From Heliocidaris tuberculata (Eukaryota > Echinodermata > Echinoidea > Camarodonta > Echinometridae): a DNA stretch of 64,000 bases. The stretch spans positions 25,693,258 through 25,757,257 of the forward strand of contig CM046836.1 of NCBI GenBank assembly GCA_025618425.1. The letters are read 5' to 3'. A program made the translations under genes and the position numbers. The number at the start of each line of letters is the position of its first letter. The stretch's first letter is position 1. The notes under the pieces are model-generated. The model had not been told where the DNA came from, did no database searches, and saw only the letters and a program-made list of their open reading frames with translations. Of the stretch, positions 46,110 through 58,610 are shown piece by piece.

Positions 46110-48380
46110 GCCTGCAAGATGGATGGGGGTGAACAAATATGAGAAAATATTAGTGTGTGGGGAAAAAAGTTAATTCACAAATGTATAAATATAAACTTAA
46201 TTACATAAATGGTATCTCAAATGTGAAATGGGTATATCCTAACTATAAGATAACAGGCATTAATTTAAGAGGGGGAAATACAGACATACAGAAAACAAAA
46301 TTGGGGAACTGGGGAGAAAAGGAGTTGAGAAGAGAGAGAGAGAAAGAGAGAGGCAGAAAGGCAGACAGACAAGAAACAGATAGACAGAAAAGAGGGGAGA
46401 CTAAACTATATTTCAAACAATGTCAACAATGAAATAATTGATAATGCCTTGTTATATACCTTTCTGTTCTTATACAGAATGACTTCACCAATATTACATT
46501 TTACTCTGCTTTAATCAAACGAAAGCACGAGTATGTCTAAAGTTGCTGCCTTTCATAATTAACTCGATATAATTCAGTTTCTATGAACCGACATCTAATT
46601 ACTCACATCTTTACTCGCGCATACGAAAAGCGATCCACCTAGGCCTTCCAAAAGCGGAAGTTGTTGCGAGAAATAGAATAAAGGTGCTAGACTCACACAG
46701 TGTTTGTTCACACGACAAGAGTAGCCACTGGTAGGGTTTTACCATTGAATTTTTTTCGAGTGGGCGATTCACACTGGATTTCCCCTAAAGACCACTAAAA
46801 CATTATTGCTAATGTTGATTTAAAACATCCCAGGTACATGAAAAACAGCATTACCCAACCATATAACTGTAACTATATTCCTTGGAGAAACACACATTAG
46901 TTCTCTTTTGGCATCTAAAAGCAAATACACAATGAAAAAAAAAATCACTCATCCGCGAAAACGCACAAAGAAAAAAAAAACCCATTCAAAGTTGATTCAC
47001 TATATTTCTGTACATTACGATCTTGAACAATAGCAGGAGATCAAAACACACAAATCAAACACCAAAGTAGCTCTTGTAATTTTAACCTTTGGACCACGTA
47101 TACTAGCAAATATTGTTCAATTATACCTCCTGCTGTGCTTGGTCTTCACAAGATTTAAACATTTAATTTAATTATATATTTCTGTTGTTGATTTTTTTCA
47201 GGTATATAACAAAACATGGGGGTATCGAAGGCAAAGCGTTTTCCACATTTATTATGTTTTATCACACTGTTTTATTCGACACTGACGTCTGCTGTAGAAC
47301 AAAGTAGAGTGGGGATCCACAGACTAGCAAATGCAGAATGAAAAGATATTCATACCAAAAGCTCTTTGATTCATACCATTGATTTCATCCATTCAGTCAT
47401 TATGACCGTTGTGTAGTTTCACAGAAAAAAGGGCCCACGGGGACTAATATTCAAATATTCTTAACATTTACGTAAATGGTTTTTACTTCGATGACATTTT
47501 TTGGGGGAAAAACTCGGTATGCAAGTGGTACTGAAATACAAACAAACCCAGAAACATAGAGAAAGAAAGCAGAAAACATACAGAAAGATACAAACAGAAA
47601 TGATTTTACAGATGCAATCCTTCCATGGATGTAGAAGCAGTTGATGATTTTCAGCTATCGCAGTCTTGTTCTTCCAGAGCCGAGGTTCTATTCTTAAGAT
47701 TATTCATATCTCCTAATAACATTGAAAAACTTGCTATAGGGGTCTCTTATTAACCTACATACATTTAGATCTAATGAATAACTTTTTGCACACGACAAAC
47801 ACCGGTATTAATGCTATGATCATGAAGTTGGAAGTTTATCTTACTTACGAAATTTCAAGTCGAACACACTCTTCTTATGTGAGATCCAATTATGCACTAA
47901 TCCAACTTAGCGTCTATCCCAGTTTCGGTCTGAACTTCGAGTGCGAGCAGCATTCGGAGTGCAAAATACACCTGTTGTGGATCGCTCGACGTACGCATGC
48001 ACAGAGATGTTCGCACGCTCTCTGGTCGCAGATATTGCTCCTACGACATTTTATGATTCTGGGATTTAGTTCGCAGGAGCGGCTCCAGGGTTTTCTAAGG
48101 GGGCACCTCCCCACAAGTAAGCAATAATTATTTTTTTAAGGAAAATAAAGAGAAGAAAATAATAAACAATTTTTACAAACAAAAATTAAACTATAAAAGG
48201 AAGGTCAAGCTGATTGACGGCAGGCAGTTATCATAGACTTCTAACTTGCGTGTCCTCTAATCGAAATGCAGCTTTCTCCTACAGGTTTTCCATTGAGGGG
48301 TAAGAAGAAATACGGGAGGGTATGTTAATAATTATTGCCATCAGACTTTAGTGACTGTAGTCTTTTCATTATTGGGAGGG
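46110..48380. other. No supported gene; short repeats only
   Basis: AT-rich sequence with GA-rich stretches (46330-46400) and A runs. The 117-codon frame at 47774 is not recognisable and lacks splice or start support. Confidence 0.45.
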
Positions 48381-48386
48381 GGGTAT

Positions 48387-49785
48387 GGCCATGGGCGTCG
48401 ATTAAGGGGTGGCGGGGGGGGGGTTGCCTTCAAAAAAATATAGGGAGGGCAAACATATCATCCCCCCATAAATCCGGAGGTGTAAAATAATATAAGGAAA
48501 AATGATGTAGAACTCAGGAACTGAAACCTTCCAAACAATGAAATACAAAAGATATTACACGATCAGACTTCAATTTCGCCACGGGCAAATTCTTAAAATT
48601 TTCTATTTTGAATTCTTTAAATGTTGTACATTTTTCTAGTGCTTTGAAACTGACTTGGATAAAAAGAATATTGCTAAATTCATGTGAAGAAGTTACCCAT
48701 TTAATGTATGCTTTTTACGGCCAACATTATCATTGGAATGGGGTAAAGGTGATATATATATATATTTCACTGAATTATCATTTATGGTAAGAAATTGTTT
48801 TTGGAAAGAAATTGTTTTTGGAAAGATCTTTTCCAAATACTTGCTTATTTTGTTCGCCATGTTAACCGTACTTCTCTTTTATTTGGCAAGCTACACGTTT
48901 ATGGTGTAATTCTGATGTGAAAATTGGAGGAAAGGGTATATTTTTAAAAGAATGGTGGGATAAAGGTATTCGTTTTTATAAACGATTTATCAGATGATCA
49001 AGAAAATATTTTTGTGAGAGAAGAGTGTGAAAAAAGTTTTCAATCAAAATTCAATTTGTTCATTATTACGCACTTTGCAAATCATAAAATGCAGATATAA
49101 ATCTCAGTTAGAAAGTTGTAATATGAAAGTAAATAAACCAATATGACCTGCATATGTTTCAAACTTGTTGAAAGAAAAAAGGAAAAAAAAAAAGGATGTA
49201 GACATATATATCATATCATGTTAAAAGAAAGGGACGATCATCTGAATATATTATGTAACAGATGGTATGCAGATTGTATGCAGATGGTATATTAATTGAT
49301 GATAAATATATGCAATATTACTTTAGGGCGATGTTTCTGTATACAATGCGTACAACAGTAAGGTACTTTCAATACAGACTTTTAATTAGGGTATTATATA
49401 TTTGAATAAAGATCTTGTATAGTTGGAAATGATTTTAGATAAGAACTGTTCTATTTATGGAAGAAAAGAAGAAGAGCATGATCACATGTATTATGTCATG
49501 TATGTATAACTTATTTTGCTGTAATATACATTATTCTTTTGTACATGTATTCAATTATGTTGTTCAGAGATTGATCTAAAATAAAATGACCTATAGGAGG
49601 GTCAAACAAAAAACAAAAACAGAAAAAAAGGGGGTGAGAAAAAAAAGAGATTAGTTAAATTTTCCCTGCTTCATGTAACCGTAATTAAGAGGCGTTAAAA
49701 AAATAAGGAAGGTACTGTAAGGCTGTCTTGCCCCCCCCCCCACCCATCCGAAAAAAAAACGGATCGACGCCCCTAGGTAGGGCAG
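48387..49785. mobile_element. Possible inverted-repeat element around LINE debris
   Basis: CATGGGCGTCGATTAAGG at the left and (reversed right end) CTAGGGGCGTCGATCCG share GGGCGTCGAT, a hAT-MITE-like terminus. Flanks GTATGGC / GTAGGGC are similar only. The interior is mostly the decayed LINE at 48600. The pairing of these two ends could be chance between two separate MITE fragments. Confidence 0.3.
48600..49520 (+). pseudogene. Degenerate L1-like LINE, C-terminal region
   Basis: Broken frames read LKLTWIKRILLNS near 48645, KIGGKGIFLKEWWDKGIRFI near 48915 and a YGRKEEEHDHMYYVM remnant near 49455. These correspond to the post-RT region of L1-type ORF2 (K-x-TWIKR, the F-K-x-W-x-x-KGI block and the terminal E-x-x-x-H-x-x-x-x-C finger), here with stops, frameshifts and missing Cys. 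An A/C-rich tail follows at about 49605. Non-functional. Confidence 0.55.
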
Positions 49786-50605
49786 CCCCAGCCAATGAGC
49801 GGACAACAAGAATAATGGCTCAAATCGATGAATTTTCAAGAGTGTCCACAAAATCTCAACTTATTCAATTATGATGTATGCGCCTCTTTGGGGGCTATTC
49901 AGATTTGAAGGCCGCACACCTGTCATTTTCGATAATTCCCCTGTGACCTGTTCCAAAGATGAAGTCATTGTTGAAAAAAAAAATCATATGAAATCAATAC
50001 TACATACTTCAACACTTTTTTCATATGTGCCTAAAGAGGGATAATTACTGGTTCATCAGTTCCATATGAGAGAGCAGGAGTTGGTCCCAGTGGGATTTTA
50101 TGGGGATTTTTTTATTAGCAGCCCAAGAAACCTCATAACCACTATTGCTCAGACCAGGTTTGTGGGAAGTCTAAGTTGCAGCCCATGTAAAGAGAAAAAA
50201 ATGCTGGAAAACACCCCTTCATATTTTCAGGAAGTCTAGGAAATTTATGAACTACGGTCAAGACACAAGTTTGAACGGTGCCACTGCTAGCACTTATTTC
50301 AATGAATTTTTGATTTCTCATTTTTAACACATAAGGTTATTGGGAAATAATTGCAGGTGTGTGCCCATAAGGTACAGATAGCCACTCAATAGAATTCCTA
50401 TTTTTTTCTTTTGTTTTGTTTTGTTTTGTTTTATTTTGTTATTTGTTTTTTGTTAGTGTTTTTTTTTTTTATGGGGGGGGGGGGGAAGGGGGGTGTTAAG
50501 TTTCCTTTCGATATATCCATTATATGCCTTCCAGAACCACATTCTGTTTTATTACAGGGAGTTTTCAAGCCAACGTATTTAATTCACTTTTTTTCTTTTC
50601 TATAG

Positions 50606-50692
50606 GAGGTGTATGTAAACATCGCGCCAGAATGCGCCCTCTATGACCTGAACACCTCTGTTTCGAGTACCAGCCGTGGTAGAGATCACTGA
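50606..50692 (+). pseudogene. Terminal exon broken by a palindromic insertion
   Basis: After a pyrimidine tract and TATAG, the frame reads EVYVNIAPECALYDLNTSVS and stops within a 24-bp palindromic insert. The insert (50686-50709) is flanked by direct copies of GGTAGAGA (50678-50685, 50710-50717). If the insert and one copy are ignored, the frame continues about 16 codons to a TGA at 50761. The YVNI motif resembles a Grb2-type docking site, and the composition resembles a receptor cytoplasmic tail. It could also be a functional but shortened exon. Parent gene unknown. Confidence 0.4.
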
Positions 50693-51509
50693 ACTCTTTA
50701 GAGTTCAGTGGTAGAGAACTAGAGATCGATGGTACCAGCTCGGACGACTTCTCACCAACATGACCATCGCCGATCTCACCGCCATAGGCAACATTCTGTC
50801 GACAGAACCCCCACCTATGTCGACCTAGCATCGACGAAGTCGTAGACGAGTTGGAGAAGGTGATGTAGACTAACACGTACTGTATTCGAAAAGATATCAA
50901 CACGATCAAGTCACGTTTTTTTTTTCCTTTTAGAAAAGTTAAAGGGAAGCTTGAGTTCTGGGAAAGGTAAAAAAATAATCTGTGAGCTTTCTCATTCTTA
51001 TTATGTTAGTTTGAAAGATTATCATTATAGTAGATATGTCCCCTGAAAAGAATTGCTCTTCAAGTGCCCTCACATTCAAAATATGACAAGAAACAGCTGA
51101 AATGTTCGTGTAGTCCCATAGATCTATACACATTTCTGTGTGCAGTACATGTGGCTCTCAGCAGGATTGAGTCAATTTCTTATCATTTTGGTGCTTCCAA
51201 GACCTTACAGCATACACCAATTCTTATGTGCTATATAATCAACCTTTCCCAATTGCTTTGAGACAGTTTCTTTCACAATTCAATCTCATGACCAGAACTC
51301 AACTTTATACCTTTAAGGCAAAACAAATAGTTTGCAATGAAAACAAACGATTCCAAAGTCGACAATGTCTATGTGGAGATAAGTATAACTGAAAAAAAAA
51401 ACAATGATTTAACGAATGAAATCGCTCCCAGTATTGAAACAGACACATACAAAGCAATTTCTAAATTGGAACTTTCTGGTCTGTTTATGAAGGAGAAAAA
51501 ATATCATAA

Positions 51510-51727
51510 TCATTGAGTCCTGCCGCGGCACTAATGTCCTTTGGCAAGACATTAATCTGTATTTGCCACTCTCCACCCAGGTGTAGTAAATGGGTACCTG
51601 GTAGGAATTTATTCCTTGAATGATTTTAGTGTCACAGGTCAGCTGGGCTAAAGCCAGGGTAATAATATTACTTTGTAGGCGTGTTGAGCACCCCCTGGGA
51701 TGGATACGTGCGCATTATTATTATTAC

Positions 51728-51760
<33 letters not shown>
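51510..51760 (+). mobile_element. SINE body with (ATT)n tail
   Basis: AATGTCCTTTGGCAAGAC, CCACCCAGGTGTAGTAAATG and GGGTACCTGGTAGGAA are followed by GAGCACCCCCTGGGATGG and an ATT microsatellite (51716-51760). Shares its first block with 8150. A degenerate head precedes it. Confidence 0.65.
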
Positions 51761-51764
<4 letters not shown>

Positions 51765-52139
51765 CAATATAGTTCATGAACAATGATACATAATGACTAG
51801 AACACACTATTCACCCGAAATGAAATCACTCGTATACAATTAATACAAGGAAAACGCTAACATTGATGTCGATTTCTGCTTTAAAAATTATAGAACCAAG
51901 TTCCCAACGTATGTGTTTTACATTGATACCAAATTTGGCTGTCAGTTTCTGCCCGTTTTTAAGTTAAAGCCAATTTTTTTTTAGCCCATGTTTAGAATTT
52001 TTTGTACCTAAAGTGGAAGGTGAAGACGTGCAGTGAGCCCGTAGCTCTGCGACGACAGAGGCATCCTTTTAGGTATTGATAGCTCTGGGCGACGACTTTC
52101 TACGGCGCCCTCTACAAGCCAAATGCACATGATATGCCA

Positions 52140-53990
52140 AATGCACATGTACGTGGTTTGACTCTAAACTAACTTGGTCTGTCCATATAGATTATATCAT
52201 TGATAAATGTAAAAAAAGATTAAACTTGCTACGTTGTGTTTCTGGCACCCCTTGGGGAAGTAAGTATGAGATTTTGATGATGATTTATAAAGGACTTATC
52301 TTACCCGTTTTGGACTATGGAAGTGAAATGTATGATTCTGCTTGTATATCACTGAAGAAAAAACTTGACTCTATCCAATATAGAGCCTTAAAAATTATTA
52401 CAGGTACAATATACAATGTGTCCTTGGAGGCTTTGCAGGTTTTGACTGGGGAGCAGCCTCTGAACCATCGAAGAGGGTTTTTAAATGATAAATTTAGAGT
52501 TTATTTGCTGTCTAGTATCCTAAATCACCCAACAAAAGAAGTATTAGGTGATGGTTATGTTTCGAATAGCCTAGAATGGACGGCCGGAGAAGGACCTTTT
52601 AAACTGCGATCTTTCAAAGACGAAGTGGTGGTGGAGAGCCAAACAGAATTATTACCCAAAATCCCTGAATGGCGTCTAATACGACCTCAAGTGTCATTGG
52701 AACACCAGGGTAAAGTACAGAAAAAGGAAATGCTTCAAATTGAAATGAAATCGATTGTTTTAGATAGTATTGGAAATTTATGGAATGGATATTTACATGT
52801 TTCTACAGATGGATCCAAACTGGAAGATGGGAGGACAGGAGCCGCATTTTATGTGCCTCATTACGACTTGGTGAAAATTTTTAGATTATCCCGTATCTGT
52901 ATTATGAGAGCAGAACTAGTTGCCATACTAATGGCACTAGAGTGGATTAATACATTTATGGAAGCCTCATCGGTGGTAATTTTTAGTGACTCTCTGTCTG
53001 CTTTACAAATGATTGATTCATACTTTATTAGATGTGCTATTGTTAATGAAATTTTATACATAATTAATATTTTGAATTTGAAGGATGTTTGTGTTTCCTT
53101 TGAATGGATTCCATCACACTGTGATATTAACGGCAACGAGATTGTAGATCGGGCCGCCAAAAAAGGAGCCATGAAAAATTGTATAGACATAGTTATACCA
53201 AATACCAAAAGTGAAATAGCAGCCTCTCGTTTGATCCATTATAACAAATTGTGGCAAACAGAATGGGACAGTACCGAACACGGCAGATTTTTATATGCTT
53301 TACATAGTGATGTTACTAAGCCCATATACAGACAAGGCTTATCTCGCAGAGAAGATTGCTTGATACAACAACTAAGAGTAGGTAAATGTAGGTTAAATTA
53401 TTACCTTTTTCAAATTAACCAGCATGATTCTGGTCTCTGTGAAGTTTGTCAAGAATTTGAGACGATTGAACATTTTATTTTATATTGTTCAAAATACGAT
53501 AAGGAGAGACATCTCCTAAAAGAAAAGATTAGATTGAAAAACCCTAATCTGATACAATTATTGATGTCTAACCCTATGTTCACTCGTGAACTATTGGGTT
53601 ATATATATGATACTAATCGTTTTAGATAGGCTTTTCAGCTATCATTAATACCTCTTATATATTTGATCTTGAAGTAATTTGATAAAGAGTCATACTTTTG
53701 CGGTTTTTCCATGAACAATTGGAATTAACTCCCCCTTTTTTTTTTTTCTTTTTTTTTCAATTGATTTATTGCGTATCTTGATATTACAGCGAATAATTAC
53801 AAATAATCACGATCAAACTTTCTAACTAATAGCATACTAATGATGACCATTAATAACATCATTTTCACCACAAGAATAAGTCGCTCGTGGGCTTTCCGAA
53901 GCCTACGCCAAACCTACGAAAGTGATTGGCGCGTATAATCTGAAGAGATTGAAGAGCGCCATCATACCAAGAACCAACCAACCAACCTTC
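52140..53990 (+). mobile_element. 5'-truncated LINE with RNase H
   Basis: The segment starts inside the reverse-transcriptase thumb and ends in a CCAACCAACCAACC-type tail after an untranslated region. The 5' junction near 52140 shows a short duplicated CCAAATGCACATG. Truncation at the 5' end is usual for target-primed retrotransposition. An AT run and T-rich tract (53730-53757) lie in the 3' UTR. The RNase H domain points to the I/Nimb/Tad side of LINE diversity rather than L1. Confidence 0.8.
52154..53629 (+). pseudogene. LINE ORF2 C-terminus: RT thumb, RNase H, CCHC-like finger
   Basis: The frame is open from about 52154, reading FDSKLTWSVHIDYIIDKCKK then LNLLRCVSGTPWG, up to the stop at 53629, so translation from the internal Met at 52226 is only nominal. 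YKGLILPVLDYG is the end of the RT module. RNase H motifs follow in order: STDGSK with the first catalytic Asp, RAELVAI with Glu, FSDSLSAL with the second Asp, and WIPSHCDINGNEIVDRAAK with His and the last Asp. All four acidic residues are present. The C-terminus has C-x2-C-x8-H-x4-C (CEVCQEFETIEHFILYC). The endonuclease and the RT palm with its YxDD box are absent, so it cannot move by itself. The long open frame suggests recent insertion. Confidence 0.9.
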
Positions 53991-54646
53991 ATTTGCAAGT
54001 TTTTGAGTTTATTCGTCTGTGGGCACCCGGTCCGTATAAGCCTATTATAACTTATAAATAATGCATGTCAGTGGGTTCATGTGTCTTAAACATTTATTAT
54101 CTTTTACTGTGGCTCTGGGGTATATTAAAGGTTAATGGGTAAAGCAACATTAATTGAAGGAAATTAAGCAAGTACATGTATATAATCTTGCATAGCAGGC
54201 CTTGCCAAAAATCATGCTCTTTTAACGCAAGCCGATATCATAAATAAATTCTACAATTGCCATTATCTCTTGAACTAAGCAAGTATTAAAGTTAAATAAG
54301 AGAAATATACAAATGAGCAATAATGAATTGCTTATAATAAAACAATCACTAATTCATGATGTTTTCCCAGAAGATTTCTTCTCGACAGCTGCTATCATGC
54401 AATACACAGAGAAAAGGCTGTTTAAAAATGCAAACATTTGTTTACAATATGAACTGAACAACCCGTTGTACAGTTCATATTGTAAACAATTTGTTTAAAT
54501 ATTAAACAGGTTGTATAAGTTTTAAACAACCTTTTAAACAACCTTTTTACTGTGTACAAATATCCCAGCTGGGGCAGTGAGGGGGGGGGGGTGTTCTCTT
54601 GTGGAATATTTTGGTTTAGCGTTAAACTACGTGTATTATTGTTTAA

Positions 54647-55228
54647 AGGCCAAGTCCACACTAATATCAAGTTGATGTGAATAAACAGAGTAAAATTAAA
54701 CAATCGTAACAGTGAAAATTTTATTGAAACCGGATGTAAAATAAGACAGTTAAAGCATTTTGAAGTTTCGCATTATTTCTTGAAACACGGTGATATGTAT
54801 AACATGGGCGGTATGCAAATGAGTGAACCGATGATGTCACACACTCACTTTTCCTTATGTGTTTTATTATATATGAAATATATATTTCAATTTTTTGCTT
54901 CAGTAATGTAAAACATGGTTTGACTCCTTATGGAACATGTAAAATCATCATTATTGTAACTTATTTTGATACAAGGGAGAGATATAAAAATTGAAATATT
55001 TGAAATTTCATATGATAAAATAGGAAAAGTGAGTGCGTGACAACATCGGCTCACTCATTTGTATACCGCCCATGTTATGCATATCACTGTTTCATGAAAT
55101 AATGCAAAACTTCCAAATGCCGTAACTTTTTTATTTTACATCCGATTTCAGTAACATTTTCACTGTTATGCTTGTTTAATTTTACTCTATTTATGCAAAT
55201 CAACTTGATATTAGTCTGGAATTGGCCT
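54647..55228. mobile_element. TTAA-flanked fold-back element D
   Basis: 582 bp; begins AGGCCAAGTCCACAC and ends with an inverted partner ATTGGCCT; TTAA at 54643-54646 and 55229-55232. Arms are complementary almost to the centre, including CATGGGCGGTATGCAAATGA / TCATTTGTATACCGCCCATG. No coding capacity. Confidence 0.85.
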
Positions 55229-55229
55229 T

Positions 55230-55845
55230 TAACCAACTAACATTGTTCATTCATTTTATCCAAAGTACTTTTCTTGTCAAATATTATGTCAGCATAACGA
55301 GGTATGAATGTGAAAAGTGTAGTTGGACCGGAGACACGTCATTATGTCATTATACATGGTTATTTTGTTCTTTATTATAAAGTTTTCAGCAGCCATTTAG
55401 AAATCAGCCTTTTTGACATCATACGCTGTTGAAAGTATTTCAATTGGGTTCTACGAGTCATATTACACATATATATCTTGTTTCCCTCCAAAATATACCA
55501 GATACGACTTTTAGCACATTTTGGGTTCATTCTGGCCCACTGTGCGTCGTTTCGACTGCATTATTCCCCGTGCTAATGTAAAGTTGATAATAATGCAATA
55601 TGCCAGTAATTTAAAGCCTTCACTTTTTGCGTGATATCACTCACACACATATATTCATATTTATATTTCATACATTTTATTTTTTTCATTTCCAACAAAA
55701 TACAAAATACAACATACAAAATGCAAAAATGCAATTCATAATAATACAAAATACAAGACACGCAAAAGGCCTCACTATTTGTTGACGCAGTTCTGCGTCT
55801 GTCTGACGTCTCGTGTTCATAAGTCATTAAAGCGTTTCAGACTAA
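55230..55845. other. Spacer without recognised feature
   Basis: AT-rich, with an ACAAAATAC-type short repeat at 55697-55755. No gene seen. Confidence 0.5.
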
Positions 55846-55846
55846 T

Positions 55847-56268
55847 GGCCACCGCACACCTTATACGATCGGTCTGCGATCCGATTTCAGAAGAAAAAGT
55901 AATATCATTTGACAAATCATTTAAAAACGAAAAATATTTTTGATTGAGGGTCTGAATAGTCATACAGATAGCATGGATAGGAAAATCGATAATACGGCCT
56001 TTGCCGAGTTTTCTAGTCGGTGGAATGGCCAAATCGGCTTCGAGTCGTAGTGACGTCACAAAAATCGTACGACTGCCTACGATTTGAAACTAATTTTGCC
56101 CTTATTCCCTGTAAAGTTGACAGCTCACCCAAACCCTATGTTTAGTATTCATATTACCTTTCAGAACCTGAATAGGGTAGATTTCATTTGTTAAAATGCC
56201 AATATTTAATGCCATAGCGATTTATTTCACAAATCGGATCGCAGACCGCTCGTAAGGTGTGCGGTGCC
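55847..56268. mobile_element. MITE with ~40-bp terminal inverted repeats
   Basis: 422 bp; left end GGCCACCGCACACCTTATAC then GATCGGTCTGCGATCCG; right end (reversed) GGCACCGCACACCTTACGAG then CGGTCTGCGATCCG. The interior is non-coding. TSD not exact (AAT / TTA), possibly Harbinger-like 3-bp. Confidence 0.8.
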
Positions 56269-56269
56269 T

Positions 56270-58220
56270 TAAGTGATTCCAAAAAATATCATAACAGTTA
56301 CTTATCCTGATGCAATTTCTTCATTGAATAAATTTATTCAATAAATTGAATCGGATGTTATTCGCAGGCTTTATTTCAGAAATTCCCAATCTTGCTCACA
56401 AGTAGGTCCTATTCATCTTCCTCGGCTATTCTCCTGACATATGTCACGGATAATGGTTCTGATGGGTTTGGGAATAAAGTCAAACGTCAAAGGCGGACCC
56501 AGAAGCGGAACGACTTTCCCTACCCCTAATAAGGAAAAATGGAGAGAAAGGGCTTTCTTATTGGAAAAATGGTTAGGCTACATATACCGGAAAAAATGAT
56601 ATTGAGAAATTCTCTGACTCCAAAGTTTCCTGACAATCCATCCTGCTTTCGCCCCTGCCTTCACTCGTACATTGTCGTATCGGATTGTCTAGTACCCTTG
56701 AAAAAAAGTTATTAGACCAAGCTCCAATTATAGGGGTAATCCACTTACAAACGATGACAAAAATGACATTTTCATTGATCCTCCTTGAATGAATAACATA
56801 TATATCACAGAAATTCTAGATTGCTATCGTGGTATTTTATTTCCTCCTTACAACATAAATAACATCATCATGCAGTCTTGGTCTATCAATTTTGTCCATG
56901 GTCAGATGGTCATTGATGAGATTTCCTATTCCCGCAGCTCAGTCATACTGCTTAATTGATTTCGTATGTGGCCTGTGATTCTGTCACGTAATTATTCGAA
57001 TTATTCAAAATATTGACCTGGACGCAATCTTAGCCTATATTCTCAGACCGGGGTCTATCGTAAAAGCTTTGCTTTCACATTGCCTAATAACCGGATTCGT
57101 ATATTGCATATATATGTTGATGAACTTTGGTTACTTGGCATGAATGATTAAATATTTCCAATATTAACAATGCTTACATCACGTAATTCTGTTTGAATTG
57201 TGGTTATGTTATAAATGCTCTTTCAAAAAGGGTGGAAATTTGTTGAACCTTGAATCTTGACATTCGTTTTGGGGGGACGCACGCGTCCCCTAGGAAATTT
57301 TGAAGATTGCACCGCAACTAAAAAATGGAAAAGGCTAGTCGAGTCCCTCCGGCCGTGACATGAAATCGCCGCACATGCCCTTTTCCCTGCATCCAAGTTG
57401 CGCCGCCCATGCCCGGACCCTTCAATATTATTTTAACTCTAACCTGATAAAAAAAAATGGAAATCAACTTGCTGTATACGCGTGGCCAGAACTTACATAC
57501 AGTCTATTTCATCTCATTTCCATCCATTTATTCCTTCATCATGCTGTTAAAAACTCATTCCAGCCCCATGTTCTTTCGCGATTCCGTTCACCTTTATAGA
57601 GCAAAGGGCATGCATGGTATGAAATACATATTGCAGAAAAGACTTTGAAGTTAAGTTGAGTGTGGCTAGTTTGTTTGAAGCTTAACACTCTAGTGACAGC
57701 CTATATTCATTTTTTAATAGAACAGCTAAATAAATAATTCTGAATCCGAAACTCGTCAATTTGACTAGAATTTAAGTCACCTTTAATATCGTAGATTCAA
57801 ACTATGGCAATATCCGAATGACATTGATACTTTTATCTTTTCATTTTTAACAGATTCTCATCCCTCGTACTTGTCTATCTATTCATATTTGTATAGATAT
57901 CTTTGAGAGTGATTAGATCCCGATTTCTACACATTTGTTCTAGGTACATGCTAATGATCCTATAGAAAATATTAGATGAATATGGACTGGAAGCACTTTC
58001 ACAATATAACCCAGCGGTGGCTGACATATTAACGTATAATGATATTCAAACGTGTATTTTATTGTGGTCATATCACTTCTAAATCGTTTAGTTAAACATG
58101 AGTCGTCTCTAAGCCAACGATCAAGTGGCAGCCAATGGATCAAATCGAATCGAGTCAAAACAACATAGAAATATATCATGTCATTTACGATTTAGTTCAA
58201 ACAATAACTTGTAATCGTAT
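56270..58220. other. AT-rich spacer, no supported gene
   Basis: Contains scattered remnants such as GGGGGGACGCACGCGTCCCC at 57271. No coding exon or complete mobile element could be supported. Confidence 0.45.
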
Positions 58221-58339
58221 TTGCATTGGCGTAGTCAGACGGGGAGGGGGGGGGGCACAAGGGAGCCATGCCCCTGTTCATCCCCTATTTTAAAAATATT
58301 TGTAAGAAAGGTCATCCATGAAACTTAGGGGTTAAACGC

Positions 58340-58356
58340 GTGCGTGTGGGTGCGTG

Positions 58357-58412
<56 letters not shown>
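58340..58412. repeat. (GT)n microsatellite
   Basis: TG repeat of about 30 units following a GCGTGTGT variant, ending in a G run at 58420. Confidence 0.95.
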
Positions 58413-58413
<1 letters not shown>

Positions 58414-58610
58414 AGGCGGGGGGGGGGGGTGATTGTGTGTGTGTGTGATTTTGTATCTCCCCAGGTCTGTGCCCAAGTCTGGCTCCGCACATCAACTTTC
58501 ATGATCATTTATAATCCAGGCAGTACGTTCATGCAGTACACCCAGCATTCGTCTATCACAGGACAAAAAAGTCTCGGTCGATCACTGCCATTTATACGAA
58601 AGACGAAGCA

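Noticed and set aside
47774..48127. 117-codon frame as a gene
   Set aside because: No recognisable domain, no splice or promoter support, composition like flanking sequence.
56487..56662. hAT-like MITE suggested by AAAGGCGGACCCAG and TTTCGCCCCTG
   Set aside because: Flanks do not show a target duplication and the ends pair poorly.
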